In this document: in pieces, positions 47,118 through 64,000 of the stretch | Layout: each line of letters opens with the position of its first letter | How positions within the stretch are numbered: the first letter of the stretch is position 1 | Assembly: GCA_028386065.3 (NCBI GenBank) | Contig: JAKUCV010000418.1 | Span: 523,351 to 587,350, forward strand | Reading direction: 5' to 3' | From: Turnera subulata | Lineage: Eukaryota > Streptophyta > Magnoliopsida > Malpighiales > Passifloraceae | Length of the DNA stretch: 64,000 nucleotides | The notes under the pieces: model-generated | The model's input: the letters and a program-made list of their open reading frames with translations, nothing else | The model's database searches: none | What the model was told of the DNA's origin: nothing | Translations under genes and position numbers: made by a program

Positions 47118-50100
47118 ATGGATCGGAGGAGAGCGGGGAGTCCGGTGCTGGGGCGGCAGTTCAGCAATGACTCGCGCGCCTCCAGCACCGGCTCGTCGTC
47201 TCCGGCGATGTCCCCCGCGCACCCTAGCTCCCGCCTCGGCATGTCCACCATCAAGCGCACGCAGAACGTCGCCGCGAAGGCCGCCGCCGCACGGCTCGCT
47301 CAGGTCATGGCATCGCAGACCGCCGACGATGACGACGATCTAGGGTTCCGGTACAGCGCCCCGCCGCCTCCCGCCCCGTCCAGCCTCAGTAGCAGTAACC
47401 GTAGCTCGAGCAATCACAGTAGTGTTACGAGTGCTGCTTCTGTTATTAGACAGAATAGATCTCCGTCTCCTGCGGTAATTTGAGCTTGCTTTGCTTGATT
47501 CCTTATACCTTGATGGTTGCCTTCGAGATCTTGATGATTCGTTGTTATTTTAATTTGAATTTATGCGAACGGATTTTTGTTACTGTTTTTGAAGTTGAGC
47601 TTGATCACAAATGTATAATTGGAGTTTTGGTATTTGAATTAGTTAGGTCGGAACTTTGTAGAGCATGTACCTTCGGTTAGGTCCACATCAACGGGAAGGC
47701 CATCGTCGATGTCTGTGCGTACAGCCGCATTGGTGCCTCCAAGCAAACAATCAGTGAGAACTCCCATTGCTATACCTCCCATCGAGCCTCCTAGGAGCCA
47801 GAGTAGAGATAAAAGGTTAGTCATCCTACATAGTTATTTGTTTTTGTGTTTCCCTCTAATTTTTTTTGCCGTGTAAAGTGACTTATTGGGTGAATGTGCA
47901 TGTGTGTAATTGTGATTAAAAGTTTCTTACTGATTGTGGTTTAAATTGCGGTACTCTAATAATGGGATGAGTTCATTTGTTGCTAGCCATTTCAATTTGG
48001 TCTCCATCCATATCTAATCCTTCTTTGTTTGGTTTCTACCTTTTGGCATGATAAAGTTAGCTTCCTATAAGGTTGAGCTTCTTATATAACGAAGACACCT
48101 TGTTGCATTGTTAATGGTGTCAGTGTATGTCCGCGTGTTGTTGGCATTAATTACGTATTTGTATTTTATGTTGATCCTGCATCGAAGTGTATCACCTATC
48201 GGTTTCTTCTTTTCAATGTTGTATGCTTGGCTAATAAGCTTTTTGTTGCCAATTGTTACAGGTTTTCCTCAGCCATGGGACAACTCAAGGTGCCAGACAT
48301 GGGTGATCAGCAGGAAGCTTCTAAACTTCGTGATGAAGTATTCCATTTCTCATCATTAGTAGATACATTATAACTTGGATTCCCAATGAGTAATATGAGA
48401 CTGCCAAACTTTATAATAGAAACTAACATATGTTGAACTTTGCAGCTTGATATGCTACAAGAAGAGCATGATGTTATACTTGATAAGGTATGCATCCCCC
48501 TTTTTTAATTAAAAGTGGTTGTCCTAGATGTTAAGTGATGATCAACACTTATGCTTGAGCTTGCTGTTCAGCTCCACCGTGCGGAAGAAAGACGTGAGGA
48601 GTCAGAGGCTAGAGCTAGGGAGCTTGAGAAACAGGTCATTAACATCATCTAGTTATTAACTTTCCTTGCAACCTTTTGCCCTATGACCTCTATGGTTTTA
48701 CCTATGATATTAGATTCTTATTTCCATTTCCAATTCTAGTTTCGCAGGTTGCTGCTCTTGGGGAGGGTATATCCATGGAATCTAAACTGTTGGTCAGGTA
48801 ATCATGGTTGGTTTAACATTTGCAGGTCTCTATTTCATGTTCTATTTCTGACTAGTAAATTTTATTCCAGGAAGGAAGCAGCATTGCGTAAAAGAGAGGT
48901 GAGATTAGAGTGCAATATGGCTTCCCAATTGATATTAAGTTGCCTCAGCTGTCCTTTTGGAAATTTCATGCTCTTCACAAGCATAGGTTCTGTTTGGCCA
49001 GCTGCTTGCGAGCTGTTTCTCATTGTTGTCTAATTTCCTTCTAGGTTGTAGACAGAATTGAACTGGGCCTTTCATTATTAAAGGCTGTCTTTCCTTGCAT
49101 TTACTGTTTTTGGTGACTATTGTTTGTCCCTTGGACCTTCGCTGAATTACAAAATTACCTTGTCTCAGGAAGCTCTTAAGGCTGCCCAACAAACAAGTGA
49201 CGGTAGAGATGCAGAAATGACAGCCCTTCGTGTAGAACTTGAGGTAAGTATGATGACTGGATGTTACTGGTGTTCATAGTTCAGTTTCTGTACACTGAAA
49301 CTTCAACCGCTGCCTTGTTTTTTCTCATTCAGAATGCAAAAGATGATGCTGCAACAGCTGCGGAGCAGCTTCAAGAAGCTGAAAACGAAACGAAAGCTCT
49401 TCGCACGATGACTCAGAGGATGATCTTGACTCAGGAAGAGATGGTCAGTGCCTTACAAATGACACTAACATTATACTATAATTGGCTGTCTGGATTTTCA
49501 TTTTAAGTTCTGTGGTTTTGATGATGGCTGTAGAGATTTTAACTGTTCTCTACCTGCAACTTTTTAGGAAGAAGTTGTCTTGAAGAGGTGTTGGCTTGCG
49601 CGCTACTGGGGTTTAGCTGTACAGTATGGTAATTTCCTTTACATTACAGTTTACTCAAGAGAGGAAAAGAAAGGAGTAAAGGTTCTTTCTCTTTAAGTTC
49701 ATGCCTTTAACGAGGCATAGACGTTTCTGGTGATGCATGAAATCAAGTTACTCGTTATGTAGAATGCTGGGATTCGATGGGTTTTGTAAACATTTATGCA
49801 CATGAGATGTACCCATCAGTGGGGTAACCTTTTTATTCAATCTTAGTTGATATTTAATGGTTGCCATCTCGCTTTTTGTTGTTCATTTCCTTTGTGCATA
49901 TACTTGCTAATAGATAAGTTATTTGGCACTGGTGTGGTGATGTGGTGTGATGATTACTGACCGATCCGTAGGTCAGTGGGCGATTAAGTATTATATATCC
50001 CTTTAGTTTGGTTACATTTCTTCATTCTTCATCCTCCAGGACCTTTTGTTTTCCAATGGTGTTGTGATGAAGTGTGCACATCATCTATAACTCTAAGTAC

Positions 50101-51829
50101 CTCTCTTTTTTTTTATTGGTTTTGTGCCTATAGGTATTTGTGCAGATATAGCAGTGTCAAAGCATGAGCATTGGTCTGCCCTAGCTCCTCTGCCTTTTGA
50201 AGTTGTCATTTCTGCTGGTCAAAAGGCTAAAGATTCTTGGGACACTCCAGATAGGAGTAAACCAATTCGTGATTTGAGTGATCTGACAGGAGAAGGAAAT
50301 ATTGAGAGTATGCTTTCTGTTGAAATGGGTCTCAGGGAATTAGCTTCTTTGAAGGTATTTGTTCGATCTTGTAATGGAGAAACTATCTTTTATGTTTTCC
50401 CACTGTTTTAGTTCTACTGGAAAAATTTTCACCAGGGACCTGTTTTTCAAGTCGCTTTGTGCTTTTTTTATGCATGTCTAGAAGTCTCTGCAGTTCATAA
50501 TTTTGATGGATGCACATCTTTCTCTTTTGTTAACTTGATTTTTGCTTGTGATGGCATGCATCCCTTCATATCTTGTTTGCTTGACATAGAGTTTGTTTTT
50601 TGGAAAGTATTTATGTCACATATTCAATACTAAGTGCTGACATCCCTCTTTGAAGGTTGAGGATGCTGTTGTGCTTGCATTGGCCCAGCATAGACGTACA
50701 AGCATAGCTCGACATTCTTTCTCAGGTATGCATATCTGTCTTTTCATGGCTATTGTCTACTGCCGATCTATTTAATTGGTGGAATTTTTTTTAATATATT
50801 TTTACGTAATGATCCTTCCATTTGATGATTTCTGTCTTGTTTTCATTATGGGCTTCTGTAGCTTTTCTCTTTATGTTTATCATAATAGTTTCCCATTGTG
50901 ATGTTAGAGATCTGCCACCTAATGTTGTTCTGTGCTACCCAGTCATGCTATCTACAGCAGACTTGGGCCTTAAATTCTCAGTAAACTTTCTTTTAATTTT
51001 TGAAATTTTTTCATGACTCTTTTGTTTGGTTAACATCGAGAGTTAAAAAACTGCACATCTTATTTGGCTCTTCTGCTTCTTTTTTCTAGATTCAAGACCA
51101 CCTGGTGATCCCAAGTTCACAGAGGCCTTTGGTAAGGAAAAAAATTGTTACCTTGTATGATGATGCTTTGTAAGTTTATCTCAAGTCCTGTTAATATTCC
51201 CCCTTCCACCTGTGGTGTAGAATTAAGCGAACAGGAGGCAGAAGATATTCTTTTCAAAGAGGTCAGTTGTGCTCTTCATTTTCTTTATTTGTTTTTCCTT
51301 GTTATAGTTGTTTTCCCTGTTACCCATGCCATGAACTTTGGACGTAGTGTTTAGCCACCATCTCTTTTCTTTCATAACACGCATGGATTCTGAGCAAAGG
51401 TAAGAAATCAATGCCTGAATTCTCGTATGTGCAGGCGTGGCTAACATATTTCTGGAGAAGAGCCCAAGTACATGGTGTAGAAGAGGATATTGCAGAAGAA
51501 AGACTTCAATTCTGGATCAGTCGGAGTGGGCAGTCACCAGCTTCACATGATGCTGTGGATGGTAAGGCTATATTTATGATTTACATATGCCAAGTGACTA
51601 GACAAAAATCATATGAAGTACTATGTTAACAGAGTTGTGGTGGGTTCTCATTTCCTCTCTAACCTTTTCACTTGGTTTCAATGTTACAGTTGAGAGAGGT
51701 TTGGTGGAATTGAGGAAGTTGAGCATAGAGCAACAGCTCTGGGAAGCATCTCGGAAAGAGATCGACCAGTCTTCTATGACTGCAGCTACCAATCATAAAC
51801 CCAGCACAGATTCAGAGAACTCTTCATAG
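47118..51829 (+). CDS. SCD2-like coiled-coil protein (16 exons)
   Basis: Similar to Arabidopsis STOMATAL CYTOKINESIS DEFECTIVE 2, which with the SCD1 DENN-domain protein acts in clathrin-associated post-Golgi traffic and cytokinesis; 558 residues. Exons: 47118-47474, 47643-47815, 48262-48337, 48446-48487, 48572-48634, 48748-48797, 48871-48898, 49169-49243, 49333-49443, 49568-49628, 50134-50354, 50656-50725, 51090-51131, 51221-51261, 51435-51561, 51690-51829. All junctions are GT..AG and the phases match. The first 180 residues are Ser/Pro-rich and disordered ([19 protein letters not shown]). Residues of about 195-330 are heptad-like coiled coil ([34 protein letters not shown]). The C-terminal part has the conserved [33 protein letters not shown] and a final [15 protein letters not shown] block. 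Very small exons (28, 42, 41 bp) are easily missed by predictors. Confidence 0.92.
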
Positions 51830-58181
<6,352 letters not shown>

Positions 58182-58526
58182 TGTGCATGTCATTAATTTT
58201 TGCCACATTTAATTTTTTAAAAAAGAAAAATCGAGAGAGAGAAAAAGGTAAATGCGTGTTCATTTAATCTGGTTTTCTAAATGTAATATATATGTGCGAA
58301 TTGGAGAAATTTTTGTAAAGGGTTTGGTGAAACAAAGAACTGCGTATGCATCTCAAAATAGCCAGTAGTTGGTTGCACTGCAGCAGATATCAAGGTAATG
58401 TTATTTCCTGTTGGGCTAATAATTGTAAGGAAAGTGATGAGCTATTGCGCACATGAAAAGTTGGGTCAAAAGCCCAACTCAGAAAAAAAATCCTGGAATG
58501 GGGCTAAAATAGGCAGGCCCATTTGA

Positions 58527-58542
58527 TGGAGCCAATTTATTA
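58527..58542. repeat. Target-site duplication of LINE C (16 bp)
   Basis: TGGAGCCAATTTATTA recurs at 58886-58901. The left copy runs into (ATT)n and T-rich sequence, the tail of a minus-strand LINE. Confidence 0.85.
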
Positions 58543-58885
58543 TTATTATTATTATTTTTTTGATGAAACATGTCATTCATTAGCATCAATCAACTGATTA
58601 CATCTGAGGGTTATAACCCATACTGAGATTACAGTCCTCAGCTAGAGGCTCTCAATGAACTGTGGATAGCTATCAAACCACACATATGTAAAAGAATCCT
58701 TTAAAGCCTGGGTAGCCAAAGAATGTGTCACCCTATTACACGACCTAAGGATATGTCTACATACAAAAACATCAAAAGAATTTGCAAGAGCTCTTATATC
58801 TTTATCCAGCAGTCCATTCGGGGATGGGTCATTTGTTTCCTTTGTAATGTTCTGCTGCAAAATCAGGCAAATACATTTCCATCTG
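58543..58885 (-). mobile_element. LINE C: short 5'-truncated insertion (RNase H 3' end)
   Basis: 343 bp between 16-bp duplications. The minus strand encodes FVCRHILRSCNRVTHSLATQ followed by a Trp-containing tail, the C-terminal end of the RNase H domain of plant LINEs. Strong 5' truncation is normal for LINE retrotransposition. It lies about 360 bp downstream of the carboxypeptidase stop codon. Confidence 0.85.
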
Positions 58886-59459
58886 TGGAGCCAATTTATT
58901 ACTCCACGTTGCAGCAAAACATAAAAGTTTGATTTGGATTTCTACTAGTGGATATGGAAACGGGCTGGTTTGATTTTGAATTTCCCAGTTTAGTTTAAAA
59001 CCATTTTGTTTTTATTTTTACTTATAATTTTTTTTTCCCGTCAATCTGACTAATTCGAATACAAAGGAAATATTCTTCCCAACTTAATATCCACCACATA
59101 TCATTAAGAAAATAGATATCTATTGATTGCACAAAAATTTTCTATTAGCACACCAAATTTTCCACTTCTTTTTTTTTAGATAAAACAATTTTTCAGCTTC
59201 TTAATTCCAATTTTTTTATATAAAAAAATGCTAAATCCACAGTCATTGTCTAGGCCTTGTCTTGTCTACTAAAAAATAGTTTTTAATACATTCCTGTCTC
59301 GGGTGGTTGATGTGGATATGTTGGGATGTCGTACTTAACTAATAAGTTAGCCAATATTATTTATAAAGGTTTCTTATTTTCTTTTTTGGTTAAAAAATTA
59401 ATTCTTTCAATAAACAGAAATCTTATAGGTTACAGATTCTAAAATCTTAAGTCTCCTTT

Positions 59460-59910
59460 ATAGCTCATCAAATATGTTGTAATTTTTGGAGATCTTGAAT
59501 AAGCTCACAAGTTCCTTTTGAGTATAGTGATTGACATCCATTCTTATTAATTTTGAACATAGTGGTTGAATTGAATCCATACTTTGTTTGAAATCCGGGG
59601 GGGGGGGGGGGGGGGGGGGGAAAAAAAAAANCAACGACCTTAAAAAGGCCACACAGCAACAACTAAGTTCTTACAAATCTACTTTGGGCTATTCCCATAT
59701 AATCCTCTTTCAAAACCTCTAAAACACATTGAGGTGAATCAAGAAAAGGTTCAGACTCAAAAGACACATTACAACCCAAATTAGCAAAGACGTCATCTAT
59801 TTGTTTCTCGATAGATGTGGGAGATAGTAACAAGCCATTCCTTACTAAGGAGCGAGTGGATCCTGCTTACAAGAGCATGATTTCCATTCTTCAAGTGGTA
59901 AACATCCTCC
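59460..59910 (-). pseudogene. Degenerate LINE RNase H fragment
   Basis: Minus-strand segments at about 59900-59690 read NHALVSRIHSLLSKEWL, then ISHIYRETN, and in a shifted frame DDVFANLGCNVSFES. This is the RNase H C-terminal pattern of plant LINEs (YRETN..AD..ANLG) with a frameshift. The fragment is interrupted by the low-quality G/A/N tract, so its 3' part cannot be judged. Confidence 0.5.
59597..59631. other. Homopolymer and gap: 24 G, 10 A, N
   Basis: A run of 24 G followed by 10 A and one N inside otherwise AT-rich sequence. This looks like a sequencing or assembly artefact at a contig end. Confidence 0.85.
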
Positions 59911-60617
59911 TTCAATAAATAGTTTTAAAAATCTTTCCAGAATTATTTTGAAATCTATTTTTGTATGTTTATTACTAGGTTACAAAAACACTAAGCACAA
60001 TAAACATATCTCGGAGCCTAAAGTGCAAAGTATAACAAATATAATAAAAATAAAATTATTTAATAGTATAAAGTCGGCCTTCACCGACTAACACTCAAAA
60101 GCTTCTTTCTTAATGGAAAAACCCGGGCCATGCGTATCCCCCCACTTGAACCAATACTGGCGCGCGTTTATTTAATTGGTGTGTTTTGTGTTTGACATCA
60201 TTTGCTTTGAAATGCTAAAAAAACCAAATTACAAGCAAAGCGCCGCCTCCTCTCTCTCCTCTTCTTCGCTGCTTTGCCTCGGTGCTTTTTTATGTCAAAC
60301 TTTCTGCAAACCTAAAAAACATTAACCTCTCTTCACCCCCCTCCTGAAACTTTTTTCCATAAACCAATCAATCAACGGCCCCCAAAAAGGCGGGAACCAC
60401 TCCTCTCTCTCCTTTTCTTTCTGTAACCGCTTTTTTCCATACAATTCCCCATTCTTTTTTCCCTTCCTTTACGAACAATAACTGGTATAGCAGCAAGTCT
60501 ACCACTACCACTACAGCTTTTTTTTTTTTTTTTCAAATACTACAACAGGCTACGGAAACACACACAAAAAAGAAAGAGAGGCTACTTTTTCTCAAAAAAA
60601 AAAAAAAATCCACAAAG

Positions 60618-63600
60618 ATGGAAAAGGAAGAAAAAGAAACCTCTGTAGCCATCATGAACGCCAATCTCCAGGTAATATACACACTTTCCTCTTCTCTACT
60701 TCACGCTCTACATTTATAAAATATATATGCTCTACACTACCTCTCTTTCTATCCTCTCTGTTGTTTTTCTTATGGAGAAGGAAAAAGGCTAATTATCAGG
60801 ATCTGGAGTTTCACATCTCACATTTCCTGATTTGATTTATAATCTGCGGATTTTTTGTTGAATTTGAATTTCATTTATGCGGAAATTGAAGGAAAAAGAG
60901 GAAGAGAGGCAATTGGAGCTTGGATCTGACGAGCCCGACCCGCCTTTACCCTTGACCGTCACTTCCCGGGTATAATCATCTTCCCGGTTACCTTCTAATT
61001 CAATGTCGTTTTTTTTTTTTGTTTTCAAAATACTTCACCAATACTCGAAAGCGGCGATGATGATGATAATGGAGTTGAAAATGGCAGGTTTTGTATATGT
61101 TGGGAGACATAACGGCGGGTCCGGCATATCGGTTTGCTCAATGGCTGGAATTGGTCCGTAAACGGAGCGGGAAGCACCGCGCCTCCGGCTTCCCTCACCG
61201 CTCTCATCACCGCCTCGATACTATGCTTTCTACCTCCACCATGTAACTTCCGTTAAAAAACCGTTTACTTTTTTTGATCGGTTACCGTTTATGGAAAGGT
61301 GGCGGTTATTTTCAAGCTTCTCATTTTTTTTTTTCCTCTCTAAGCACTGTTGTTTGTTTGTTTGGGCGATCCATTCCCATGCAGCGAAGGAGAATCGCCG
61401 AGGGATTCGATAAGTACGGCGCCGGAGCAACCTCCGGAGATCAGCTTGTGGGAGAGGCTGGGGAAAGCCGCTACATTGGACATTGAATCCACCTCTTTCT
61501 CGTGGGACATGCTCTCTTCGCTTCATCACACGGAGCATAGTAGCGGCACCGACAACTCGGAGGATGAGATGAACAAGGCCGCCCTTGAGGTAGATTCTTA
61601 TTCCAGTTAATTAAACTGGATCAGTCATTATTAATGGATTAGTAATGGCAAATGTTTGGTTGCCCACTTTCTGTTTTAATTTTATGTGACTCTCTGGATG
61701 GTTGGAGGTGTTAGGTGTTTTGCTTAAATGCCCTTCAGTTGTGTGTGTAGGTGACTGTGAACTCCGGCGGAGTTGTATTCTTTGCGTTGTTCAACCAGCC
61801 TGGGAACGGCGATGGTCCTGCAAAGGAAGCGGCGGCCGTGATAAAATTCTCGTCGTCGAGGATGGCTACACAATCGGAGCGGCTTGGCTATGAATTTGCA
61901 AGGTGGTTGGGAGTTCAAACCCCACAGGTGGGATAATCTTTATATCATGTGATACTTCTAAAACTTGAAAAAATAGCAAACAATTATTTTGTTAAACATC
62001 CAGCAGTTCCGGTGATCTTATCGTTGGGATTGTAATGTAGTCAATACTGGGATTGTACAGGCCAGAGTCATTCATAATTGCAGCCCGGAGTGGGCCCAGA
62101 TTAAGGAGGCTGCAGAAAGAGCAAGACTTGCAGCAAGTTCGGAGGGAGATGAACTTGGTGAAGTGACATGTTCTGAACTTTTAGAAGCTCTTGACCTCAG
62201 TAGATGCCTTCTTTTAATGAGGTGAAAACTTAGAACTTGTTTTTAGAGTATGACTATTATAGCCTTTCCTGCCCTCTCACTGGCAAACGGGTTTGAAAGT
62301 TTGCATCTTGTTCTGATATGAACTATACATAGTTAATTTTGTTCACCGTTTATATCTTGTTTATATTAATATATTATCATACGGAAGCCCAGAAGGCAGT
62401 CACCATAGTGCAGATTTCTTCCCTAGACATTCTTATTGATTTATAGGTTTACTTCTTATTAACCTTCATCTTGTAGATGATTTTCTTTTTTTTATATTTA
62501 CTTTGGGCTTTACTTCTTGTATACCCTAGTTCTGGTTTTTGAAGATGCTGTATTTTGTGCCAATAATCCTGAACTAAACTTCTTTTTTCCTTTTCAGTTA
62601 TGTTCACGGTTCACCCGTATTGGAAAGCTCAAATGCCTTTGAGTCATTTGAAACTTCTGAAAAGATTGCAGCGGAGCTTGGTAGGGTCTTTTTGTTGGAC
62701 CTTGTTATCAGAAATGAAGACAGATTCCCCTGCCGTCAGCTCAGGTGGCGTGGAAATCCTGCAAATCTATTGCTAGCTGACAGATTGATCTCTGGAAGTG
62801 TTCATGCCCTGGAGGATGCTTTTGATTCTGCTATTGACCGATATCGGCCTAGGGTGATCAAAGCTCTTCATAAAGAAAGAAGGGCGAGTTCAGTGGATTC
62901 CAGATTGGATTGTCCCAGTCCAGCAGCAGAGAACCAAGGTTCTGATCTTACCCATATCGTAGAATCTCCAAAATCTGCCAAAATCCTAAGAACCCAAACA
63001 TCAGATGACTCGGTGTTTTCTAATCTCCAAAGCTTTCACATTTTTGCTATTGATTCTGGTGTGCCTCGTCGGCCTCCTGCTGGAAAACGAGCAAATGACC
63101 AAGAAAATTATCCTAAACTGGTTGAATTACTCCTCAACTGCTCTGATTACACCTCTAATCTGTTGTATGACATAACAGGAGGGAAATTGGGATTTCCTCC
63201 TGCTGAAGATGCTGACTCTACTGATATTCGGTTTACTGAGATGACTTCAATCATTCAGGAATTTCGTGGTGGCTTTCGTTCTGCTGTTAGAGATCTTCAA
63301 AGTTTCCATATATTCCTTCTTACTCTTCATCAGAAACTGGATAGCTTGTTGAGGGCATTTTTGCAACTTGCAAGTAAAACTTCTTCAGGGGACTCTGATA
63401 AGGAGGATTCGGTGGTTCCTGAATCACCTTGTCATGGAGTTGTTCGCTGTTCTTCTCCTCCTAGTAGGGATCGTTGCGGTAATGATACTCCAGATTTTAG
63501 TGATTCAGAACCGCAGAGAGCGACTCCCAAATCATCTTCTTCAGTATTGAGAGAAAGCTGGGACAGTAGTTCTCCTATTTCACGAGAAAACTGGCATGGG

Positions 63601-63681
63601 AAGTCTTCTAGAGGGGGCGGGGATCCCATTCGCAGCTTACGTTTGACAGCAAAGCTTCGAGACATGCATAAGGTTGCCAAG
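60618..63681 (+). CDS. PHS1: PHS1 dual-specificity phosphatase, 5' part (7 exons in the window)
   Basis: Orthologue of Arabidopsis PROPYZAMIDE-HYPERSENSITIVE 1, which acts on cortical microtubules. It joins an atypical kinase domain (actin-fragmin-kinase-like, tubulin-phosphorylating) to a MAPK-phosphatase domain. Exons: 60618-60671, 60892-60969, 61088-61242, 61385-61589, 61751-61927, 62061-62221, 62598-63681, giving 638 codons so far in one frame. Visible: WERLGKAATLDIESTSFSWD, the kinase-like core VTVNSGGVVFFALFNQPGNG, AAAVIKFSSSRMATQSERLG, LDLVIRNEDRFPCRQLRWRG and NPANLLLADR. Exon 7 continues into an acidic, Ser-rich linker and RSLRLTAKLRDMHKVAK. The phosphatase domain must lie beyond 64000. 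The start at 60618 is the first ATG after a C/T-rich leader. Confidence 0.92.
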
Positions 63682-64000
63682 GTTTGTATACCAATAAACT
63701 TGGGCTTGGCCTTATTAATCATCCACTTTATCCGGAGTGGTACCTGGATGTGACCATCAAGAATCAAATTAGTAATGAAACAAGATTTTGATGACCAAAA
63801 TTTTCTTTCTTTTCACTTCCTAGACTTCACGTGTATATATATTTTGAAACTGGTATCCCTTAAAGAGTTAATGATAGGATTGGTTGAAAATTTTGCTCCA
63901 TCTTGTTAATTGGCATGATGTACTATCATCTTATTACCTACTAGTGAAGAAATAAAGGAATGCACAGAAATGCAGAGCTATGTGAGGCATCAAACTGTCC
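63682..64000 (+). other. PHS1: PHS1 intron (continues past the window)
   Basis: Begins with GTTTGT directly after ..KVAK. The frame reaches a stop 69 bases later, so this is intron rather than coding sequence. The next exon is outside the window. Confidence 0.7.

Larger units (their letters stand above)
58902..60617. other. Intergenic stretch upstream of PHS1, with an assembly fault
   Basis: Contains the G-run and N at 59597-59631, a degenerate LINE fragment and, from about 60240 on, a C/T-rich stretch that is likely the PHS1 leader and promoter. No independent gene seen. Confidence 0.5.

Noticed and set aside
59458..59662. Frames with poly-Pro runs
   Set aside because: They translate the artefactual G run next to an N.
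62620..63753. Exon 7 frame of PHS1 as a complete gene with its own start
   Set aside because: The first ATG is inside the kinase-like domain; upstream exons join in frame and the tail after 63681 is intron.

Overview
The window is nuclear DNA of a flowering plant, most likely a eudicot. Genes are split by many short AT-rich GT..AG introns, intergenic DNA is AT-rich, the protein families are plant-specific (PHS1, SCD2, plastid acyl carrier protein, bHLH137-like), and LTR and LINE retrotransposons fill the gaps. I cannot name the species. There are no operons, CRISPR arrays or bacterial features. Two single-N positions (10297, 59631) mark assembly joins.

Layout. 1-552: edge of a minus-strand LTR retrotransposon. 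553-8051: gene-free. 8052-9919 (-): bHLH137-like transcription factor, 7 coding exons; its 5' end is repeated exactly (432 bp) across an N. 10730-16715: gene-free. 16716-20847 (+): class-II poly(A) polymerase / tRNA nucleotidyltransferase-family gene. 21628-23517 (-): mitochondrial phosphate carrier (PHT3), convergent with the former. 24330-24638 (-): an extra, splice-compatible first exon of a phosphate carrier. 24887-30949 (+) and 31375-37916 (-): two inverted copies of a pol-dead Copia-like element, each with intact LTR pairs, 5-bp target duplications and a conserved antisense 227-residue frame. 38323-39542 (+): plastid acyl carrier protein. 40234-45592: two LINE insertions with their own target duplications. 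47118-51829 (+): SCD2-like coiled-coil protein, 16 exons. 55343-58181 (+): serine carboxypeptidase-like (SCPL45 type), 10 exons. 58543-58885 (-): small 5'-truncated LINE. 60618 to beyond the right edge (+): PHS1, kinase-like domain present, phosphatase domain outside the window.

The host genes serve separate housekeeping roles (RNA processing, mitochondrial phosphate import, plastid lipid synthesis, post-Golgi trafficking, secreted proteolysis, microtubule control). As I recall, several of them (PAP, PHT3, SCD2, PHS1) have their Arabidopsis counterparts close together in two duplicated blocks on chromosomes 3 and 5, so this looks like conserved gene order.

The most unusual material is in the two inverted LTR elements. 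(i) The primer-binding site abutting the LTR matches the anticodon arm of tRNA-Ile, not a tRNA 3' end, and is shared by a third element with an unrelated LTR. (ii) A TATA-bearing antisense reading frame with a LINE endonuclease-like half stays open in both copies although pol is destroyed. (iii) The interior holds many micro-hairpins with 4-7 bp stems of different sequence around a 5-nt loop ending in GAA.
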